From assembly GCF_024704835.1 (NCBI RefSeq), contig NZ_JAMXBE010000005.1:1-64000 (forward strand): DNA of 64,000 nucleotides, written 5' to 3'. The notes under the pieces are model-generated. The model saw only the letters and a program-made list of their open reading frames with translations. It was not told the DNA's origin and did not search any database. This document shows, one piece after another, positions 54,427 through 62,670 of the stretch (its first letter is position 1; every line of letters begins with the position of its first letter). The stretch comes from Parapedobacter tibetensis (lineage in GTDB: Bacteria; Bacteroidota; Bacteroidia; Sphingobacteriales; Sphingobacteriaceae). The translations under genes were made by a program, and so were the position numbers.

Positions 54427-54993
54427 ATGAACAATATGGATTTAATGACTTGGGGCACGTTTAAAGAAAAACTAACGGCACATCCGTATATGGTGCTGCA
54501 ATTCCAGTATGCCGAGGGGCATTGGGTGGATGCTTCCTATCACATTACTGAAATCAAACAAGCGCCCATCACTTCTGTAGACTGCGGCGGGGTATTAAAC
54601 GCATGGACGGAAATCATCGTGCAACTTTGGGAGCCGGCGGGCAAAGAGCAAAGCCGTGCCATGGAAGTTAGCAAAGCCTTGGCTATTGTCGGCGTAGTCG
54701 AAAAGTCGCTACCACTCAACCCTTCCGCCATTGTAAAAATCGAATTTGGCAACTCGCAGTTTGATACTCGCCAAATGTTTCCGGGCGAATTCATCCAAGA
54801 AGGCGAAAACTTGGTGGTAAACCTCATTCCCGATGCCACGCAGTGCAAAGCCATAGGCAGGGGTGGCAGTTGCGGCACAACGGCAGCTGGCAAAGAATGC
54901 TGTGAAGACTCGGTAACGCAACCAAAAAAGAAAGTGGAAATGGTAAAGTTAGCCACGGTGGAAGTTTGCGAACCGGGTTCTGGATGCTGTTAA
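54427..54993 (+). CDS. DUF6428 arsenic-locus protein
   Basis: The 188-residue soluble protein matches the DUF6428 family, which is common next to ArsR/ArsC in Bacteroidota. The C-terminal third is Cys-rich (GGSCGTT, KECCEDS, EVCEPGSGCC), suggesting a thiol site for arsenite or another soft metal. The function is unknown. It is transcribed from its own ArsR-type operator. Confidence 0.8.
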   Translation: MNNMDLMTWGTFKEKLTAHPYMVLQFQYAEGHWVDASYHITEIKQAPITSVDCGGVLNAWTEIIVQLWEPAGKEQSRAMEVSKALAIVGVVEKSLPLNPSAIVKIEFGNSQFDTRQMFPGEFIQEGENLVVNLIPDATQCKAIGRGGSCGTTAAGKECCEDSVTQPKKKVEMVKLATVEVCEPGSGCC

Positions 54994-55112
54994 ATGGAGT
55001 TATAAAATAAAATGGCGGAACTTGGGTGACGCTCGTAATATGGGTATATCATCAGTGAGCATCCGTTACATCTGTGTTATCCGTGTTCTATCAGCTCATA
55101 AATAGTAAATAA

Positions 55113-55550
55113 ATGAAGCGAATACTTGTTTTATGCACCGGCAACAGTTGCCGAAGCCAATTAGCAGAAGGGTACCTAAGGCACTTTGCCCAAGGCAAGG
55201 CCGAAGTGTACAGTGCCGGGATTGAAACCCATGGTGTGAATCCCAAAGCCGTCCAAGTGATGAAAGAGGATGGCATCGATATATCCGGCCATACGTCAAA
55301 CCACGTGGACGAATACAGCCACGTGGACTTTGACTATGTCATTACCGTTTGTGACAATGCGCGGGAAAGCTGTCCTTATTTTCCCACTAAGGCACTGAAG
55401 TTGCACCATAATTTTCCAGATCCAGCCAAAGCAACGGGTACACCTGAAGAAGTGATGGATCAATTCAGGTCGGTAAGGGACCAAATCAAGGACTACAGCC
55501 ATAGATTTATCCGAGAACACATCAATGGAGAAAGACATGTCAGCGACTAA
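55113..55550 (+). CDS. arsC: Arsenate reductase, thioredoxin-dependent (LMW-PTP type)
   Basis: The 145-residue protein has the phosphatase loop CTGNSCRS at residues 8-15 and the resolving cysteines in [10 protein letters not shown] near 82-89, the three-Cys relay of pI258-type ArsC. It reduces As(V) to As(III), which the overlapping Acr3 gene product exports. Confidence 0.95.
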   Translation: MKRILVLCTGNSCRSQLAEGYLRHFAQGKAEVYSAGIETHGVNPKAVQVMKEDGIDISGHTSNHVDEYSHVDFDYVITVCDNARESCPYFPTKALKLHHNFPDPAKATGTPEEVMDQFRSVRDQIKDYSHRFIREHINGERHVSD

Positions 55551-56625
55551 CTGCGCACCCGCTGTTGGACGCAGGAAACTGGGTTTCTTGGATCGCTACC
55601 TCACCCTTTGGATTTTTTTAGCCATGGCGATCGGGGTAGGGTTGGGGTATTTCGTCCCGTCCAGTTCGGCATTTATTAACACTTATAGCAGTGGAACCAC
55701 CAATATTCCTTTAGCCATTGGCCTCATCTTGATGATGTACCCCCCTTTAGCTAAGGTAAAATACGAACAGTTGGGCAAGGTGTTTAAAGATACCAAGATA
55801 CTCAGCGTATCCCTTTTGCTTAATTGGGTCATTGGTCCGGTTTTGATGTTTATATTAGCCATTGTCTTTTTGCATGATTATCCAGAATATATGGTTGGCG
55901 TCATCCTGATTGGGTTAGCGCGCTGTATAGCCATGGTCGTGGTATGGAACGAGTTGGCCGAAGGCAATCGGGAATATGCAGCGGGGTTGATTGCGTTAAA
56001 TAGCATCTTTCAAGTGTTGTTGTATAGTATATTTGCCTTCTTTTTCATCACGGTACTGCCCCCATTGTTCGGCATCCGAGGAGCCGAGGTGGATATCACG
56101 ATTGGCGAGATTGCCAAAAGCGTTGGCATTTATTTGGGTATCCCCTTCCTGATGGGTGTGCTGAGCCGGTATGCCTTGATTGCGCTGAAAGGGGAGGAGT
56201 GGTTCAATAAACGGTTTGTACCCTTTATTTCGCCCATCACGCTGATTGCCTTATTGTTTACCATCGTGGTGATGTTTAGCTTGAAAGGCGAACTTATCGT
56301 GCGGATTCCGATGGACGTGGTGCGGATCGCTATCCCCTTGGTCATTTATTTCGCGTTTATGTTTGTGTTCAGCTTCCTCATCGGTAAGCGCCTAGGAGCG
56401 GATTATTCCAAGAATACGGCCATAGCTTTCACCGCCACGGGCAATAATTTTGAGTTAGCCATAGCCGTAGCCATCGGCGTGTTTGGCATCAATAGCGGAC
56501 AGGCGTTTGCTGGCGTGATCGGGCCGTTGGTCGAGGTACCTGCGCTCATCGCGCTGGTTAACCTGGCTTTTTGGTTCCGGAATAAATACTATGGCGAGGG
56601 TGCCTCCGCAACGGCAGCGTCCTGA
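55537..56625 (+). CDS. acr3: Acr3-family arsenite efflux transporter
   Basis: The start is taken at 55537 (MSATNCAP), with 55525 as alternative; either overlaps arsC. The 362-residue protein has ten membrane segments and the essential Cys of TM4 in [17 protein letters not shown], plus [17 protein letters not shown]. It extrudes As(III) using the proton gradient. Overlap with arsC indicates coupled expression. Confidence 0.95.
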   Translation: MSATNCAPAVGRRKLGFLDRYLTLWIFLAMAIGVGLGYFVPSSSAFINTYSSGTTNIPLAIGLILMMYPPLAKVKYEQLGKVFKDTKILSVSLLLNWVIGPVLMFILAIVFLHDYPEYMVGVILIGLARCIAMVVVWNELAEGNREYAAGLIALNSIFQVLLYSIFAFFFITVLPPLFGIRGAEVDITIGEIAKSVGIYLGIPFLMGVLSRYALIALKGEEWFNKRFVPFISPITLIALLFTIVVMFSLKGELIVRIPMDVVRIAIPLVIYFAFMFVFSFLIGKRLGADYSKNTAIAFTATGNNFELAIAVAIGVFGINSGQAFAGVIGPLVEVPALIALVNLAFWFRNKYYGEGASATAAS

Positions 56626-56666
56626 TGCGGATACCGCCTTGCCATAATCATCATAATCGGTTTACG

Positions 56667-57275
56667 ATGAACAAACAAAGGGAAGCGTGTTGCGATATCA
56701 ACGAGGTCGTCAATGAGCACTATGGCGCCCTCCAGGGCTATGCCCTTAAGAAAGTGGGGGATGGGCCCACGGCCGAAGATATTGTGCAGGAGGTGATGTA
56801 CCGGGCTGCCAAAGTGCATGCCGAGGGAGCGGAGGTGAGTAACCCCAAAGCATGGCTCTACCAAACTACACGCCATGTCATTGCCGACCATTTCCGAAAC
56901 AAAGCGCGGGGCGCCCAGATTACATTGGAAATCACCGATTTGGAGCAACATGCCGACGAGGGAACGGATTTGAAACTGAGTGACGGCATGGTGCACCTGA
57001 TTAAGCTACTACCTGAGGAATATGCCATGCCCTTGCATTGGAGCGATATCGACAATATTCCCCAGCGCGAAATCGCACGCAGACTCGGCATCGGCCTTTC
57101 TGCCGCGAAGATGCGCATCCATCGCGCCCGCAAAAAACTCCACGGTATTTTTATGGCATGCTGCGATATTGTATATGATCGTTACGGCAGTGTCGTAGAC
57201 TGCACCATCAAAGACAGCTGCGAGCCGTTGCTGCGTATCGAAGCCGAGCTGCACCGGCGGGCCGGCGGTTGGTAG
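56667..57275 (+). CDS. sigZ: SigZ-type ECF sigma factor
   Basis: Start at 56667 (MNKQREACCDINEVV). The 202-residue protein has region 2 (AEDIVQEVMYRAAK, WLYQTTRHVIADHFR) and region 4 (LPEEYAMPLHWSDIDNIPQREIARRLGIGLSAAKMRIHRARKKL in parts), followed by a Cys-containing tail (MACCDIVYDRYGSVVDCTIKDSC). Several Cys residues and its position 41 bp after acr3 suggest that it is metalloid-responsive, with ars promoters as possible targets. Confidence 0.88.
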   Translation: MNKQREACCDINEVVNEHYGALQGYALKKVGDGPTAEDIVQEVMYRAAKVHAEGAEVSNPKAWLYQTTRHVIADHFRNKARGAQITLEITDLEQHADEGTDLKLSDGMVHLIKLLPEEYAMPLHWSDIDNIPQREIARRLGIGLSAAKMRIHRARKKLHGIFMACCDIVYDRYGSVVDCTIKDSCEPLLRIEAELHRRAGGW

Positions 57276-57534
57276 GCTGTTTTCCCAATGATATGTCTTT
57301 TTCCACTTTTCTCCGACTTCTTAGGTGAATTATCGATTCTTAATATGGCTTAAAGTTTTTAAACTTTTCGACTTCGTCTGAATTTATGGTGCGGTTACTG
57401 CCAGCAAGAAAATCTTATTTCTGCAAGGCCTGCCAGCTACCCTGACTTTGGCAGCTTTATTGTTCGGAAAACGAGGAAGTCGGGGGTTTATTCTGGTAAG
57501 TGCGGCAACTGGAAAAGCCATTTGGAAATGTTAT

Positions 57535-57576
57535 TGTACAACTTGTTGTACATTAAAAGAATGTTTGGTATATTTG
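57535..57576 (+). promoter_or_regulatory. Operator and promoter of the yefM-yoeB module
   Basis: TGTACAA-CTTG-TTGTACA (57535-57552) is a perfect inverted repeat with two TGTACA cores, the known recognition core of YefM/YoeB operators. A TATATTTG -7 element sits at 57569-57576, 5 bp before the ATG, with a TTG at 57546 about 20 bp upstream, so the operator covers the -33 region. Confidence 0.8.
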
Positions 57577-57580
57577 CAGT

Positions 57581-57829
57581 ATGATTACGACATATTCAGA
57601 TTTCAGGCAAAAATTAAAAACCTATTTGGACCAAGTGTTTAAAAGTAACAGTCCATTACATATTACACGCACCAAAGGGGAAAATATCGTGGTTCTTTCA
57701 GAATCGGATTACGAAAGCATCATGGAGACGTTTTACTTGTTGAGATCCCCTAAAAATGCGGAAAGACTTCAACGAGCGGTAACACAATATCAGCAAGGAA
57801 AAGGGGAAGTCAAAGCGCTTATTGAATAA
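57581..57829 (+). CDS. yefM: YefM/Phd-family antitoxin
   Basis: The 82-residue protein begins MITTYSDFRQKLKTYLDQV, followed by LHITRTKGENIVVLSESDYESIMET, the complete Phd/YefM DNA-binding fold, and a C-terminal toxin-binding tail. Its promoter lies so near the ATG that the mRNA is probably leaderless. The stop overlaps the yoeB start by one base. Confidence 0.95.
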   Translation: MITTYSDFRQKLKTYLDQVFKSNSPLHITRTKGENIVVLSESDYESIMETFYLLRSPKNAERLQRAVTQYQQGKGEVKALIE

Positions 57830-58083
57830 TGAAGGTCATTTTCATGAATGATGCGTGGGACGATTACCTGCACTGGCAGCAAGTTGATAAATCCATATTG
57901 AAAAAGATCAATGGGCTCATTAAAGAGATTTTCAGGACGCCATTTGAAGGAACAGGAAAGCCTGAAGCGCTCAGGGAGAATTTAGCAGGATTTTGGTCCA
58001 GGCGAATAAACTTGGAACATCGTTTAGTGTACAAAGTGGAACAGGAAGCGGTTGTCATCCTTCAATGTAGATATCACTATTGA
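57829..58083 (+). CDS. yoeB: YoeB/Txe-family mRNA interferase toxin
   Basis: The 84-residue toxin has DAWDDYLHWQ, KKINGLIKEI, PFEGTGKPEALREN and the catalytic end INLEHRLVYKVE...RYHY, with the Glu, Arg, His and Tyr residues typical of YoeB. It cleaves mRNA in the ribosomal A site. It is coupled to yefM (TAATG). Confidence 0.95.
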   Translation: MKVIFMNDAWDDYLHWQQVDKSILKKINGLIKEIFRTPFEGTGKPEALRENLAGFWSRRINLEHRLVYKVEQEAVVILQCRYHY

Positions 58084-58152
58084 GCATAATTGTTCTTTGC
58101 CGTTCTTGATCCGTTAAATGGGCGACGGCATCACTGAACTTAGGGTCGGTAG

Positions 58153-58295
58153 GCTTTTGATGATCATCGTAATATGCTGCTGTATGGCACCCTCCGTGGC
58201 ACATCGGCCTTTCTGCCGCGAAGATGCGCATTCAGCGCGCCCGCAAGAAACTCCACGGTATTTTTGTGGCATGATGAGATATTGTGTACGATCGT
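58153..58295 (+). pseudogene. Mosaic relic: histidine-kinase 5' end joined to sigZ 3' end
   Basis: Bases 58153-58189 are identical over 37 bp to 61181-61217 (the lipobox region of the histidine kinase gene). Bases 58202-58295 are about 90% identical to 57089-57183 (region 4 end of sigZ). The two fragments are joined within 13 bp. It is a decayed duplication of neighbouring genes and codes for nothing itself. Confidence 0.75.
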
Positions 58296-58298
58296 TAG

Positions 58299-58883
58299 CT
58301 AAAACTTCCATCCAACGGTAACTGATGGACTGGGATGGACGCTTCGCAGCCGATAGGTCGCTGGTCCTACGACTTGCCTATCGGGCCGGAAAATCAAAAA
58401 ATTGACCGCAACTTTAGGCATGATATAGAAGTGATTCTCCTTAAGTGGGAACCAGAGATAACCGATGCAGGGTGATAGGAAGCCGTTCAGGTCCCTTTGT
58501 TCAGTTTGCTGATAGCTTACCCTAAACTGTTCGATGCCGCCACTGAATTCGGCAAAGAAGCCTTTGTAATCTGAAGAAAAATGGCGTCTAGCCAGCAAGC
58601 TTGCCACCCAACTAAGCCGGGTGTCCACCTGATCCAGGTTTTCCCCATCAAAGACAAGACCCTTCCCCGTGCCAGTAATCCGTTGGCCAGTAATGGATAC
58701 GCCATATGACATCAGGTTATTTGACGGATAGTAGAATACTTTGAAATCGTAGCCGCGCTGGAAGAAGTTGGTGATGCGGGCTTCGATAGAAAAGGCAGGT
58801 TGGGCAGGCGTTTCGCTTTGAGCAGCTAGTTTGGAAAAACTGCCCATGATTGCAATCAGGATAAGTATTTTTTTTGTCACCAT
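58299..58883 (-). CDS. Small outer-membrane beta-barrel protein
   Basis: The 194-residue protein has a signal peptide (FSKLAAQ) and amphipathic strands throughout (FSIEARITNFFQRG, FKVFYYPSNNLMSYGVSI, GFFAEFSGGIEQFRVSYQ), ending SVTVGWKF with the terminal Phe of outer-membrane barrels. No known family. It lies 60 bp after a divergent-strand regulator gene in the same direction, so that Crp/Fnr protein may control it. Confidence 0.75.
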   Translation of the reverse strand: MVTKKILILIAIMGSFSKLAAQSETPAQPAFSIEARITNFFQRGYDFKVFYYPSNNLMSYGVSITGQRITGTGKGLVFDGENLDQVDTRLSWVASLLARRHFSSDYKGFFAEFSGGIEQFRVSYQQTEQRDLNGFLSPCIGYLWFPLKENHFYIMPKVAVNFLIFRPDRQVVGPATYRLRSVHPSPSVTVGWKF

Positions 58884-58942
58884 AATCTTTGATATCTGGC
58901 TACAAAACTAGGCACGTTAATCACGCGAAATCTTCACATATG

Positions 58943-59515
58943 TTAAGAAAGTTTCAGCAACTTCTTTTTTATCCTGCTGAGGCTCTGCGATGCGATCCCC
59001 AAATAGGTGGATAGCTCGTATTGGGGGATTGCCTGTAATATGTATGGGCTCTCCCTGATCAATTTTTCGTAGTATGCCTCAGCGCTAAGGCTCAGCAAGT
59101 CATTTATCCGTGCCTGACATTTGATTAATGTGTTTTGGAGAATTTGTCTAAACAGGCCCTCCAATACGGGATGCTTATCCATGAGCGCCATCAATGCGTT
59201 GTATCCAATGGCATGGATTTCCGCATGTTTGGTAGCCCTTAGCATGTCTTTGCTTGGCTCCCTCGTCGTGAAACTCTCCATGACCGTAATAAAATCATTC
59301 TCTTTGGCGATGTGGCGGGTGAATAATTGACCGTTGATTTCGCTGGTCAACACGACAAATCCACTGTCAATGAAGAATATCTTATTGGCTACCCTCCCTT
59401 TTGGAAGTAAAATATCACTTCGCTTGCTTACGGGTTTGAATTTAGATGCCACGTCATTTGCTACATCATCACCGATATGGCCTGATTTCAGAACACGATA
59501 TATCTTCTCATTCAT
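58943..59515 (-). CDS. Crp/Fnr-family transcriptional regulator
   Basis: The 190-residue protein has an N-terminal cyclic-nucleotide-binding-type barrel (SDILLPKGRVANKIFFIDSG) and a C-terminal helix-turn-helix (LSTYLGIASQSLSRIKKKLL), the same layout as the package-3 regulator at 35675. No Fnr cysteines or cAMP contacts are seen. It is followed by the beta-barrel gene. Confidence 0.88.
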   Translation of the reverse strand: MNEKIYRVLKSGHIGDDVANDVASKFKPVSKRSDILLPKGRVANKIFFIDSGFVVLTSEINGQLFTRHIAKENDFITVMESFTTREPSKDMLRATKHAEIHAIGYNALMALMDKHPVLEGLFRQILQNTLIKCQARINDLLSLSAEAYYEKLIRESPYILQAIPQYELSTYLGIASQSLSRIKKKLLKLS

Positions 59516-59676
59516 GATTGGAAGTGGTATTGTTGCCTTTGCTCACAGTAAAGTTAAAAATTGTTACGTGTTCCGAAACCCTAGTTAATCGAAGGATGTG
59601 GCGGTATCACGGGTAAAGATATTGGCAATTTGTCATTTTCCAACAGTCTATTCCAAGTTCATCCCCGTTGGGTGGG

Positions 59677-60537
59677 TTACTTGTCGGTGTTGAGCTTCTT
59701 ATGCCATTCGAGATAGCGGTCTTTGTCCAGCGGAAAGCCGTTCGGCCATTTCCCGAATACATCAACGTAAGCCACTACAGCGTCACTGGGCAATTCCTTG
59801 TCGACCTGTTTGAAATAATCTTCTAGATTCGGGGCGCTCGTAATGCCAAGTTTGTGGTCATTTTCATTGGCATAATATGGTGCCAAATCTTTTGTCTCGC
59901 CTGCTTGGTAGGCGCTGCAATACCCGATAAACTCCAAAACCTCATAATCTACGTATTCCCAATGAAAGTCGGTTTTGTGCAAAGCCTGAAAGAGATAACG
60001 CATTAGTGGAATGAGATTGGCTTCGATGATCAAGATGCGCTTTTCCCATGGGATAAAAGGGAGGTGATATGGCCTCTCGGTGGTGATTCCTTTATCTCGT
60101 GCTACAATCTCCGCGGCCGAATGGGCTACAGGGGGATTGACTTCATAAAAAAATGTGTCATTCTCACGGTTGAATTTTCCGCTGTGACATATGGCGCTAA
60201 GCGCATCAACAAACAAGCTACATAACTCCTTTTCAGGATAGAATGGTTTAGGTTCGTGTGTAAAGGCGAAATTTTTGAATAATGTTTCTAAGTCTACAGC
60301 ATCGGAGTATTGGTGTTTCAGTACCCCAAATCGTTGTTCATATTGTGTTTTGGCTAATTTGCTGAGCAATGTCCGCAATAGCTCTTCTTCTGGACTAAAG
60401 TGGAACAGCGGGTAATACGGGCCTTGTTCCCAACCATCCGGAGCCACATCTGCCAGCACGCGCGGCAACTGATCGAATACTTCATTAAATAGTTGGATGA
60501 TGGTTTTGCGCGGAAGATATTTTAAGTTGTCAATCAT
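59677..60537 (-). CDS. Protein of unknown function
   Basis: The 286-residue protein is soluble, acidic, mixed helical, with no signal or membrane segment. I recognise no domain. Noticeable conserved-looking segments are WEQGPYYPLFHFSPEEELLRTLL near 36-58, PYHLPFIPWEKRI near 160 and GKWPNGFPLDKDRYLEWHKKL at the C-terminus. It stands alone between the Crp/Fnr gene and a repeat array. Confidence 0.6.
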   Translation of the reverse strand: MIDNLKYLPRKTIIQLFNEVFDQLPRVLADVAPDGWEQGPYYPLFHFSPEEELLRTLLSKLAKTQYEQRFGVLKHQYSDAVDLETLFKNFAFTHEPKPFYPEKELCSLFVDALSAICHSGKFNRENDTFFYEVNPPVAHSAAEIVARDKGITTERPYHLPFIPWEKRILIIEANLIPLMRYLFQALHKTDFHWEYVDYEVLEFIGYCSAYQAGETKDLAPYYANENDHKLGITSAPNLEDYFKQVDKELPSDAVVAYVDVFGKWPNGFPLDKDRYLEWHKKLNTDK

Positions 60538-60662
60538 AGGAGGTTATTTGTTGTAAACATGGCTGCTAAATATACTTTCTATCGCTAAGAACTCCAAATT
60601 TTTGTTGAAATTGTCCGTTAGGCAAGCTTATCGACACCGCGTTACGGAGCGGAGGGAACACC

Positions 60663-60860
60663 ATGCCATCCGGAAGCACTTACCGAAGGACAAGAAGTAT
60701 CACCGTCCGGTCCGACGGTATCACCGTTAGCTCCGGAAGGTCTGCCATCGCGGACAGCCTGTACAGCGGCTCGGCCAACCGGAGTGCAGCAGGTAGACCC
60801 GATGGGCCGAAAGGTTCACCAGATGAACCGGAAGGTATACCGGATTGGGCTGACCGGCGC
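60663..60860. repeat. Degenerate 21-bp tandem repeat array, about nine units
   Basis: Units of 20-22 bp contain a variable core CCGGAAGGTATCACC (for example at 60667, 60707, 60733, 60816 and 60832). The consensus differs from that of the arrays at 3377 and 50300. The flanks 60538-60662 and 60861-61154 contain no recognisable gene; frames across the array are repeat-derived. Confidence 0.6.
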
Positions 60861-61154
60861 TGCATTCTTCAACGGTTGCATGGCAACGAAGATACGGAAT
60901 TATAGAGTATACGTAATTGAAAGCAATATCATCCGGGACAGGGTAAACGTTCGCTGGTCCGTAATTGACAACTGGGATGTGTTGGTCGCGCAAATCAAGC
61001 TGGCAGACCTCTATATACAAACTGGCTGCCTTCCGCCCAACAATTGCTGGGGAGTAGCTGTGAAGGACTTGATTCATTGCCCAGCGAAAATTTTGAAGTT
61101 TAAATTATTTTGTACCTTAGGGTCGGCAGAAACAGTTCAAGGGATGCCGTATCA

Positions 61155-62189
61155 ATGAAAAACAAATTTCTTTATTATCCGCTTTTGATGATCATCGTAA
61201 TATGCTGCTGTATGGCAGCATGCCAGCGGCGGCCTGTACAATCCAAAGTGAGGATGGATCATGTATTGCCGCTGTATGAAAATGGAAATTCTCGTCAGGA
61301 TCACCTTGCGGAATTACCATCGCAAAACAGGCAGCATGTGATTCTCTTGATCATCGGCATTGTTGCGCTGCTATTGGTGTTGAGTATTGTCTACCTTATT
61401 TACAGCAATTGGCAACGATCGAGACAAAGCATCAAACGGCTGACGGCCTTGAATAAAAGCATCAGTGAAAAGAATGAAAAACTCCAATTGGCCTTGTTAG
61501 CTTTACAGGATAGCCAACAAGACAATACCCGTATTATAGCCATGGTGGCCCACGACTTAAGGACTCCTGCGGCGAATGTCCAAATGAGCGTAGATATGCT
61601 GAAGCAAAGTAACGGACTACTATCGACTGATGATCGGGACTACCTTGAAATCATCAGTAAATCCACAACGCAAACGTTGAACCTGATTCAGGAGCTGATG
61701 CATAGTTATGAGAAAGATACATCGAACAGTAAAGATGCGATCGATTTGGAAACCATGGTGCATGATTGTGTCGAGCTTATGCAATTGTGGGCTAATGATA
61801 AGCAGCAAACTATTACGGTGAACACCGTGCCGATCATTTTTAGCGGTAGTCGGGAAAAGATTTGGCGGGTCATCAGTAACTTGATAATCAATGCCATTAA
61901 GTTTACCCCCCGCCATGGCCATATCCAAGTGAGGTTGGAACAGAAGGAGCATGAAGCAATCATCCAGGTGCAAGACAATGGGATCGGTATCCCCCTGGAA
62001 TTCCAGGACAAGCTTTTCGAAATGGGGAAGGTCACCAGGCGCCAAGGTACCGAGGGGGAACAGTCCACGGGATTCGGCCTTGCTATAGTCAAACAGATCA
62101 TACTAGCCTACCACGGAAAAATTTATGTTAATAGTTTACCCAACCAAGGCACCACGTTCCATGTGCATTTACCCATTATAAATAAATAG
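61155..62189 (+). CDS. Membrane-anchored sensor histidine kinase
   Basis: Start at 61155 (MKNKFLYYPLLMIIVICCC) with a lipobox-like MAACQRR at ~23. A short ~45-residue periplasmic part is followed by one membrane segment (~73-95), a coiled linker, and the kinase core: H box MVAHDLRTPAAN, N box NLIINAIKFTP, G1 DNGIGIP, G2 GFGLAIVKQI. Related Bacteroidota kinases carry a long TPR sensor at the position of the short periplasmic part, so the sensor appears deleted. No response regulator lies nearby. Confidence 0.88.
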   Translation: MKNKFLYYPLLMIIVICCCMAACQRRPVQSKVRMDHVLPLYENGNSRQDHLAELPSQNRQHVILLIIGIVALLLVLSIVYLIYSNWQRSRQSIKRLTALNKSISEKNEKLQLALLALQDSQQDNTRIIAMVAHDLRTPAANVQMSVDMLKQSNGLLSTDDRDYLEIISKSTTQTLNLIQELMHSYEKDTSNSKDAIDLETMVHDCVELMQLWANDKQQTITVNTVPIIFSGSREKIWRVISNLIINAIKFTPRHGHIQVRLEQKEHEAIIQVQDNGIGIPLEFQDKLFEMGKVTRRQGTEGEQSTGFGLAIVKQIILAYHGKIYVNSLPNQGTTFHVHLPIINK

Positions 62190-62299
62190 GATTGTATCCT
62201 TGAAGATTCCCGGATTTGTTGACGATATGTTAATCGCGGCTTAATGGCAGGATAACAGGGTCGGACTATCTTTGCCATTGCAAATGCAAAGGTTTTATC

Positions 62300-62558
62300 A
62301 TTTTGTTAGGCTATCCATAAGTATGTCTATTTTCTATGGAATGGATGAGCAAACAGAACGATTTTAAATAGCATTCATTTTGTTAGGTTTTACCCGTTTC
62401 GTGTTTGTTTTAATAGGCCGGGTAGAGCAAACAAAATGAATTTTAAAAAGCATTCATTTTGTTAGGTTTATCCATAAACGTGTCTGTTTTCTATGGCATG
62501 GATGAGCAAACAAAATGAATTTTAAAAAGCATTCATTTTGTTAGGTTTGGTTAAATGG
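62300..62558 (+). repeat. Three tandem ~79-bp structured repeats
   Basis: Units at 62300-62376, 62377-62455 and 62456-62534, with a partial fourth from 62535, each start ATTTTGTTAGG. Each unit contains two hairpins: ATCCAT...ATGGAT (in the middle unit replaced on both sides by TACCCG...CGGGTA) and CAAAATGAAT...ATTCATTTTG around TTTAAAAAGC. The coordinated arm change keeps the pairing. The array fills the gap between the kinase and the aquaporin. Confidence 0.8.
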
Positions 62559-62587
62559 AAAGGCTCCGCTGTGAAGCGTGGCCTTTT
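62559..62587 (+). terminator. Rho-independent terminator upstream of the aquaporin gene
   Basis: AAGGC-TCCGCT pairs with AGCGTG-GCCTT across a 4-nt loop and continues into a run of seven T. It closes transcription of the kinase gene and repeat array before the aquaporin promoter. Confidence 0.7.
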
Positions 62588-62619
62588 TTTGTGGATATTT
62601 TGTAGTGATAAAATTAATG

Positions 62620-62648
62620 TTGTTTTTAAAAGAAAGATGCTACCTTTG
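62620..62648 (+). promoter_or_regulatory. Promoter of the aquaporin gene
   Basis: A TTG at 62620-62622 and TACCTTTG at 62641-62648 are separated by 18 bp, a full match to the Bacteroidota -33/-7 promoter (TTG-N17-23-TAnnTTTG). The ATG follows 22 bp later. Confidence 0.7.
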
Positions 62649-62670
62649 GTTATACCAATTTTCAAAAATC

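Noticed and set aside
60663-60905. 80-codon frame across the third 21-bp array
   Set aside because: Same reason as the previous array; alternative frames are equally open.
62300-62558. CRISPR array or attC sites
   Set aside because: The 79-bp units are nearly identical throughout instead of repeat-spacer, and lack the GTTAGCG/CGCTAAC bracket of the sites at 33189-36969.
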